Assembly (NCBI GenBank): GCA_002284615.2
Contig: MU070480.1
Location: 18,130 to 40,425, forward strand
Direction: 5' to 3'
DNA from: Dunaliella salina
Taxonomy: Eukaryota; Chlorophyta; Chlorophyceae; Chlamydomonadales; Dunaliellaceae
DNA length: 22,296 bases
In this document: piece after piece, positions 20,701 to 22,296 of the stretch
Position numbering within the stretch: the first letter of the stretch is position 1
Layout: each line of letters starts with the position of its first letter
Notes under the pieces: generated by a model
Database searches by the model: none
Told to the model about the DNA's origin: nothing
The model's input: the letters and a program-made list of their open reading frames with translations, nothing else
Position numbers and translations under genes: made by a program

Positions 20701-22152
20701 CGCACTATCCAAGCATAAGACATGCCAAAGCAGAAGTAATAATCCTTTTGGGGAGCACAATAAGCACTCAAAACGCAAAATTTGGATTGAATCCATGTTG
20801 TTTTAGTTTTGAGTGTTCCACTCAGCTTTTTCCGCAAGGAGCTCTCATGGCAAGTCGCAAGCAGCACTGCGGCTTGCCATCAGACTTCCCTGCGGAAAAA
20901 GCTGAGAGTCAAACACTCCAACAAAAACCACAAGGACTCATTCCAAAATTTGTTAGCCCATTCCTGCTCAGTGTGTAATCCCAATGCACGGAAGGGGGGC
21001 CATCCCCTAAGTGCTTTCACCGTTGGAGGCAGATGAATTCGGTGGTAAGAAACACGCGACTGTGAACTGATCCAGAATCCAACTGGTTCCATCATCATGG
21101 ACTGTTGTGTGAAAGCTGCAAAAACAAAATCACTCATCGTACAAATTTGACATGAATGCAAGCTTGAGGGCAAAGAGGGGGGGTTGTTTCTACAGTTCAG
21201 CGATTTCCCAGCAGTTCTTGACATCCTAAGTTGACATGCATGCCAGCTGGAGGGCAACAAAGAGGGGAGGCCCTACAAGTTTCTGGGGGTCCCAAAAGCA
21301 AACCCCAGCAGGTGAAAAGGCCAGTGGAGGAGCCCAAACAAGCCAGCCTCCCGCAAGTGCAAACAAAAGCTGCACCAGAGCACTGCACCACACTTTATAC
21401 ATGGTCATCAATAGTAGGCACGCCATAAATCCTGTAAATCCGAAACAACACACCTTATAGGAAACCTTGCCGTCCGCGCCGCGCACCATCATCCCTTTGC
21501 GCCCGGTCATCTCTGCCACCTTGGACTCGCCACCAAGCAGCTCTGTCAATTGATCCAATGGGTTGGGGGGCAGCTACACGTGCAGCCGGTCGGAATGGAG
21601 GGAATGGGCTAGAATAAGAGGGCAAAAATGAACAGCATTCCAGCGAGTCCAGCATGTGCAAAGATGAATAAATTTATACAAACTTGCAATTTTTTAGGAA
21701 ACACCCTCAATAATAAACGTTCAGCATGATGCAATGCTGAACTACTGGAGCTGAAGGCATGCACACTATATACATGTATATACGTGTACATTTATTGTTG
21801 AGGGTGTTTCTTAAAAAATAAATAATATGTACCAGCAAGTTGGGGGACAGCTGCGTATGCAGCAGGTCAAGATACGAGCGTTACAACTAGAGAAGAGGGT
21901 GCAGTCAGATGAAGAGTGCCCACCAAGTCCATGGTGAGTGTGATGACATTCATGCAGATTTGCAAACTTTCAAGAAGCAACACACTAAACACAGTGCGAC
22001 CATCATGGGATGGGATGCTGAACTGCTGGAGCAGGAGGCCTGCGCACCTCCAACGCGTCCAAGAGGCGCAGCAGCAGCTTGCGCACACGCCGCAGCTGGG
22101 GCGGGAGCTGGCGGACCAGGGGGTCTGCTCGGTCCTCGTCATCTTCCAGCCC
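6871..22152 (-). CDS. FGT1: Strawberry-notch / FORGETTER1-type helicase-like protein, multi-exon, 5' part outside window
   Basis: Span of a spliced gene; the individual exons are listed separately. Joining 15 exons in phase gives about 576 residues, followed by a probable 81-residue tail. Residues about 36-231 match the helicase C-terminal lobe, with [19 protein letters not shown], the motif V region [15 protein letters not shown] and the motif VI region [11 protein letters not shown]. Residues about 232-576 follow the family-specific C-terminal domain (RFLNRMLGL, then DDGLTWD, NGFY, CLHGPNC and LLPV). The ATP-binding lobe and, if present, the plant-type PHD finger would be encoded past the right edge. 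In plants the family member FGT1 acts in the nucleus with SWI/SNF and ISWI remodellers in stress memory; animal SBNO proteins are transcription co-regulators. Family assignment rests on remembered plant and human sequences. The 3' end is the least certain part. Confidence 0.93.
7202..7328 (+). other. Exon-like segment on the plus strand inside an FGT1 intron
   Basis: A segment between AG and GTAAAC reads [20 protein letters not shown], then [20 protein letters not shown] and HQ. It has a coding-like codon pattern (AAG, GCC, ACC, GAC favoured). It is antisense to the intron between exon o and the tail exon. No family recognised; it may be a captured exon fragment, part of an antisense gene, or chance. 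Confidence 0.2.
7606..7696. repeat. (AC)n microsatellite abutting an FGT1 donor
   Basis: About 45 AC units with one AAAC interruption near the left end. On the gene strand it reads (GT)n and starts at the first intron base after exon o. Confidence 0.98.
7697..7875 (-). CDS. FGT1: FGT1 exon o, donor inside a (GT)n microsatellite
   Basis: Two nt plus 59 codons. The acceptor is gtgctcag. The split Gly is followed by [12 protein letters not shown] (plant LILPVWGTIEKAL), a Ser/Lys-rich loop and [10 protein letters not shown], and the exon ends RGQQRENQQ. The exon stops exactly where a (GT)n tract of about 90 bp starts, so the tract's first unit is the donor dinucleotide. Confidence 0.88.
8460..8595 (-). 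CDS. FGT1: FGT1 exon n: Cys/His cluster
   Basis: 45 codons plus G of a split Gly. The acceptor is cgcgcag and the donor is a perfect gtaagt. The peptide [20 protein letters not shown] continues [17 protein letters not shown], matching plant W...CMHGPKCKLGEYCTVGRR. The pattern C-x-H-x3-C-x7-H-C suggests a small metal-binding knuckle. A GT donor seven bases further upstream was rejected because it breaks phase with the next exon. Confidence 0.94.
8650..8740. repeat. (TG)n(AG)n compound microsatellite
   Basis: About 40 TG units followed by a short GA run. It lies in the intron upstream of exon n, about 55 bp from that exon's acceptor. On the gene strand it reads (CA)n. Confidence 0.98.
8912..8969 (-). 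CDS. FGT1: FGT1 exon m (58-bp mini-exon)
   Basis: One nt plus 19 codons. The acceptor is ccccgcag and the donor is GAG followed by gtatgt. The split codon is AG + T (Ser), then [19 protein letters not shown], corresponding to plant MSLSELKTKYRKLSSLEKA. Both flanking joins keep frame. Confidence 0.88.
9041..9281. repeat. 123-bp tandem duplication in an FGT1 intron
   Basis: Two copies with period 123, starting TGCATGCAAAAGACAGGCAG at 9041 and 9164. They are nearly identical through ATATGAGCCAACAAGG and GTCAATAAAAAC, with few substitutions and small indels near the end. It is located between exons l and m; the low divergence suggests a recent event. Confidence 0.95.
9593..9729 (-). CDS. FGT1: FGT1 exon l: NGFY block
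   Basis: 45 codons plus AG of a split codon. The acceptor is gcctgcag before AAT GGC TTC TAC and the donor is gtatgc. The peptide starts [20 protein letters not shown], matching plant DGFFESKREWLGRRHFILA in pattern. It joins in phase to exon k although the two lie 4.4 kb apart. Confidence 0.9.
9799..9945. mobile_element. Foldback/MITE element, copy A
   Basis: Two 33-bp arms in inverted orientation. The left arm starts TAAGCTTTTTTTGCAGGGAG and ends GATGGCAAG; the right arm reads CTTGCCATTAGAGCTCCCTG and ends AAAAAGCTTA. About 80 bp lie between them. The arms differ at only a few positions. It sits in the 4.4-kb FGT1 intron just upstream of exon l and has no coding capacity. The same arm sequence recurs near 20.6 and 20.9 kb. 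Confidence 0.8.
10467..10540. repeat. (CAC/ACC)n triplet repeat
   Basis: About 74 bp of CAC triplets broken by three CCCA steps that shift phase. The histidine/proline reading it yields is not supported as protein; it sits inside the 4.4-kb intron. Confidence 0.95.
11019..11282 (+). pseudogene. Possible LINE reverse-transcriptase C-terminal fragment in the large FGT1 intron
   Basis: An 87-codon open frame contains [20 protein letters not shown] followed by LRRSMKQ and YQFYCF. This resembles the ending of many non-LTR RT proteins (WN.LP..L...S...FK..LK). It lies antisense to the host gene. A downstream inverted repeat (AATCTTGGACATTTAA at 11319-11334, complement at 11381-11397) may belong to its 3' region. 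No catalytic motif is present; the match is short. Confidence 0.35.
12920..13050. repeat. Dispersed repeat, copy 1 (inverted partner near 18.8 kb)
   Basis: It shares with the complement of 18740-18845 the words TGATCTGGGGTCCTC, GAG(C/T)TGTAGG and TTTGGGxxT in the same order and spacing. Both copies lie in FGT1 introns, in opposite orientation. No termini recognised. Confidence 0.5.
14117..14244 (-). CDS. FGT1: FGT1 exon k: DDGLTWD block
   Basis: Two nt plus 42 codons, leaving in phase 0. The acceptor is tgcgcag and the donor is AAG followed by gtgggc. The peptide [20 protein letters not shown] aligns with plant LFTFTLDRGVTWESA and human LYTISVERGMSWEEA. The charged remainder ends in [11 protein letters not shown] 4.4-kb intron follows. 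Confidence 0.93.
15113..15188 (-). CDS. FGT1: FGT1 exon j (two candidate donors)
   Basis: 25 codons plus one nt with the donor chosen here (CACAA then gtgggt), giving [25 protein letters not shown] and a split Asn. This length equals the plant FGT1 spacing to the next conserved block. A second in-phase donor (TTCAG then gtggag) would end the exon at position 15074, add 13 residues and change the split codon to Asp. The extra stretch contains a 10-bp perfect tandem duplication, which makes it look intronic. Confidence 0.8.
15626..15685 (-). CDS. FGT1: FGT1 exon i, followed by a GC donor
   Basis: 20 codons, phase 0 to phase 0. The acceptor is attgcag before TAC TTT GCT. The peptide [20 protein letters not shown] matches human [20 protein letters not shown] residue for residue in spacing. 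The best donor is CAG followed by gcaagt, a GC-type splice site. An alternative GT three codons earlier would delete VYQ and spoil the length match. Confidence 0.9.
15854..15916 (-). CDS. FGT1: FGT1 exon h: RFLNRMLGL block
   Basis: 21 codons, phase 0 to phase 0. The acceptor is ttgtgcag and the donor is GAG followed by gtgagt. The peptide [20 protein letters not shown] plus Glu is nearly the family consensus (plant VGRFLNRLLGLP...LFE; human GKFLNRILGM...LF). Confidence 0.94.
16138..16186 (-). CDS. FGT1: FGT1 exon g (49-bp mini-exon)
   Basis: One nt plus 16 codons. The acceptor is acatgcag and the donor is GAG followed by gtgagc. The split codon is AG + T (Ser), then [16 protein letters not shown]. 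It fills the gap between the LLSVDLGSK block and the strongly conserved RFLNRMLGL block with correct phase on both sides. Confidence 0.83.
16575..16723 (-). CDS. FGT1: FGT1 exon f
   Basis: 49 codons plus AG of a split codon, with a strong donor gtaagg. The acceptor is ccctcag before GTC GGC AAC. The peptide contains [17 protein letters not shown] and [15 protein letters not shown]; the second part aligns with plant KARAALVAVGI. The polypyrimidine tract of the acceptor is made of an imperfect 18-bp tandem repeat. Confidence 0.85.
16726..16785. repeat. 18-bp tandem repeat forming an acceptor's pyrimidine tract
   Basis: About three imperfect units of AGGGTGGTGCAGCAATGG. On the gene strand this reads CCACCCT..TTGCTGCA and supplies the pyrimidine-rich tract just before the exon f acceptor. 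Confidence 0.75.
17383..17566 (-). CDS. FGT1: FGT1 exon e: end of helicase lobe 2
   Basis: One nt plus 61 codons, leaving in phase 0. The acceptor is tgtccag, giving the split Arg AGG, then [20 protein letters not shown], equivalent to the family block RFASIVAKRLESLGALTQGD. It ends GTPMPGVE before the donor gtgcgt. The stretch [20 protein letters not shown] matches the helical segment after the helicase core. Confidence 0.95.
17598..17680. repeat. 43-bp diverged tandem duplication
   Basis: Two copies beginning ATAGAGCCCAAA at 17598 and 17641, both continuing through GGTT and CAACTGCAAA-like sequence. The duplication starts 32 bp upstream (gene strand) of the exon e acceptor. Confidence 0.75.
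18740..18845. repeat. Dispersed repeat, copy 2 (inverted relative to 13 kb)
   Basis: Best shared block is GAGGACCCCAGATCA, followed by CCTACAACTC and a block ending CCCAAAATTAA. Together with copy 1 it could pair within the unspliced transcript. Confidence 0.5.
19068..19220 (-). CDS. FGT1: FGT1 exon d: helicase motif VI region
   Basis: 51 codons' worth of sequence, entering with one nt that completes the split Arg and leaving with AG of another split Arg. The acceptor is gcatgcag and the donor gtgggc. The peptide holds [20 protein letters not shown] followed by [13 protein letters not shown]. The Q..GR.HR..Q core is the motif VI arginine-finger region and is essentially invariant in the family. 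The conserved Thr after GR is Ser here, a conservative change. Confidence 0.97.
20076..20206 (-). CDS. FGT1: FGT1 exon c: helicase motif V region
   Basis: 43 codons plus 2 nt. The acceptor is gtgcag before CAA CGC CGT; the donor gtgcgt leaves a split Arg codon (CG + A). The peptide contains [15 protein letters not shown], matching the plant block MVN..EK..FMDGKK, followed by [19 protein letters not shown], the family's equivalent of helicase motif V. It joins directly to the previous exon with one residue fewer than the human protein, so no exon is missing between them. Confidence 0.96.
20517..20638. mobile_element. Foldback/MITE element, copy B
   Basis: A 122-bp unit bounded by perfect 18-bp inverted termini: AAACTGCAAATTTTGGAA on the left and its exact complement on the right. 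Inside is the family arm AGCTTTTTCCGCAGGGAGCT followed by CTGATGGCAAGCCGC. It lies in the intron between FGT1 exons b and c. A 19-bp direct duplication (20483-20520) abuts its left end. Confidence 0.75.
20777..20951. mobile_element. Foldback/MITE element, copy C
   Basis: A near-complete palindrome of about 175 bp centred at about 20865. The best arms are 20821-20860 (CTCAGCTTTTTCCGCAAGGA...) and 20870-20906. Similarity continues outward through TTTAGTTTTGAGTGTT to AAATTT at both ends. It could fold into one long hairpin as DNA or in the pre-mRNA. It is 138 bp from copy B in the same intron. Confidence 0.8.
21454..21573 (-). CDS. FGT1: FGT1 exon b: LPPNPLD and AEMTGRKG motifs
   Basis: 40 codons, phase 0 to phase 0. 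The acceptor is cgtgtag before CTG CCC CCC AAC and the donor is AAG followed by gtgtgt. The peptide begins [15 protein letters not shown] and continues [15 protein letters not shown], then GADGKVSYK. This is the hallmark block opening the second helicase lobe in Strawberry-notch proteins of animals and plants, and it is one of the anchors of the gene call. Confidence 0.95.
21562..22043. repeat. Old tandem duplication spanning an FGT1 intron
   Basis: Two segments with an offset of about 275 bp are alignable: 21562-21762 and 21836-22043. Anchors are GTTGGGGGxCAGCT..(T)GCAGC.GGTC at one end, CTAGA.(A)AGAGGG in the middle, and ATGCTGAACTxCTGGAGC at the other end. The right copy includes a decayed version of the start of exon b. 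Confidence 0.55.
21690..21818. mobile_element. Short element or foldback with 28-bp inverted ends
   Basis: The left end TTTTTTAGGAAACACCCTCA continues ATAATAAA, and the right end TTTATTGTTGAGGGTGTTTC continues TTAAAAAA. The two 28-bp ends are complementary at about 26 positions. Inside is a second small hairpin (TTCAGCAT / ATGCTGAA at 21720-21741). It is in the intron between FGT1 exons a and b and is unrelated in sequence to copies A-C. No clear target-site duplication was seen. Confidence 0.6.
22048..22152 (-). CDS. FGT1: FGT1 exon a (first visible exon)
   Basis: 35 codons, phase 0 at both ends. The acceptor is ccgcag before GGG CTG GAA and the donor is GAG followed by gtgcgc. The peptide starts with an acidic stretch ([10 protein letters not shown]) and continues as a Leu/Arg-rich helix ending LLRLLDALE. 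It corresponds to the charged helix that precedes the LPxNPLD motif in plant FGT1. Similarity alone is weak; the placement is supported by the in-phase join to the next, very well conserved exon. Confidence 0.75.
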
Positions 22153-22218
22153 CTGCGGATTGTTCGTGGATACGGCATGCTCTTGGAAAAGTTATTACTC
22201 CCTTTTGACAGCGTGTTT

Positions 22219-22227
22219 GCACGCGCG

Positions 22228-22296
<69 letters not shown>
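22219..22296. repeat. GC/AC alternating tract and (AC)n at the right edge
   Basis: An alternating purine-pyrimidine stretch: cacgcgcgcacgcgcgc, then about 30 AC units running off the window. It lies upstream of FGT1 exon a on the gene strand, inside an intron. Such sequence can adopt Z-DNA. Confidence 0.95.

Noticed and set aside
1..22296. tRNA, rRNA, LTR retrotransposon or prokaryotic operon features
   Set aside because: No cloverleaf, rRNA core, long direct terminal repeats or ribosome-binding-site-spaced genes were seen by eye; a covariance-model scan was not possible.

Overview
This window looks like nuclear DNA from a eukaryote, most likely a green alga of the Chlorophyceae (Dunaliella-like; this is inference, not proof). 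The reasons are one intron-rich gene whose protein follows the plant FORGETTER1 / animal Strawberry-notch family exon by exon, GT-AG introns of about 170 bp to 4.4 kb, very long CA/TG microsatellites, and decayed retroelement tails of a kind I associate with chlorophyte genomes. No long open frame is a gene here. The only well-supported gene becomes visible when short exons are joined across splice sites.

Right two thirds (about 6.9-22.2 kb, minus strand): the 3' half of an FGT1/SBNO-type gene. Fifteen consecutive exons can be placed with splice sites and matching phases, plus one probable acidic tail exon. They give about 576 residues (657 with the tail). The order is a charged linker, the helicase C-terminal (RecA2-like) core with its motif V and motif VI regions, the Strawberry-notch-specific C-terminal domain, and a Cys/His cluster near the C-terminus. 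The N-terminal half, with the ATP-binding lobe, must lie beyond the right edge. The known plant protein is a nuclear factor that works with chromatin remodellers to keep stress-induced genes open. That role is family knowledge and is not shown by this sequence.

The introns hold most of the novelty: a foldback/MITE family present at least three times, a splice donor that is itself the first unit of a long (GT)n tract, a GC-AG intron, an intron that appears to be an old tandem duplication of itself including the next exon's start, a 123-bp tandem duplication, and a retroelement fragment in the 4.4-kb intron.

Left third (1-6.6 kb): no convincing host gene. It holds a (TG)n tract, a 23-bp minisatellite, a 12-bp tandem array, CCTTAAGG-cored repeats, a degenerate larger tandem repeat, and the frameshifted 3' end of a retroelement reading frame with two hairpins in its 3' tail. 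The window both starts and ends in a CA/TG microsatellite.
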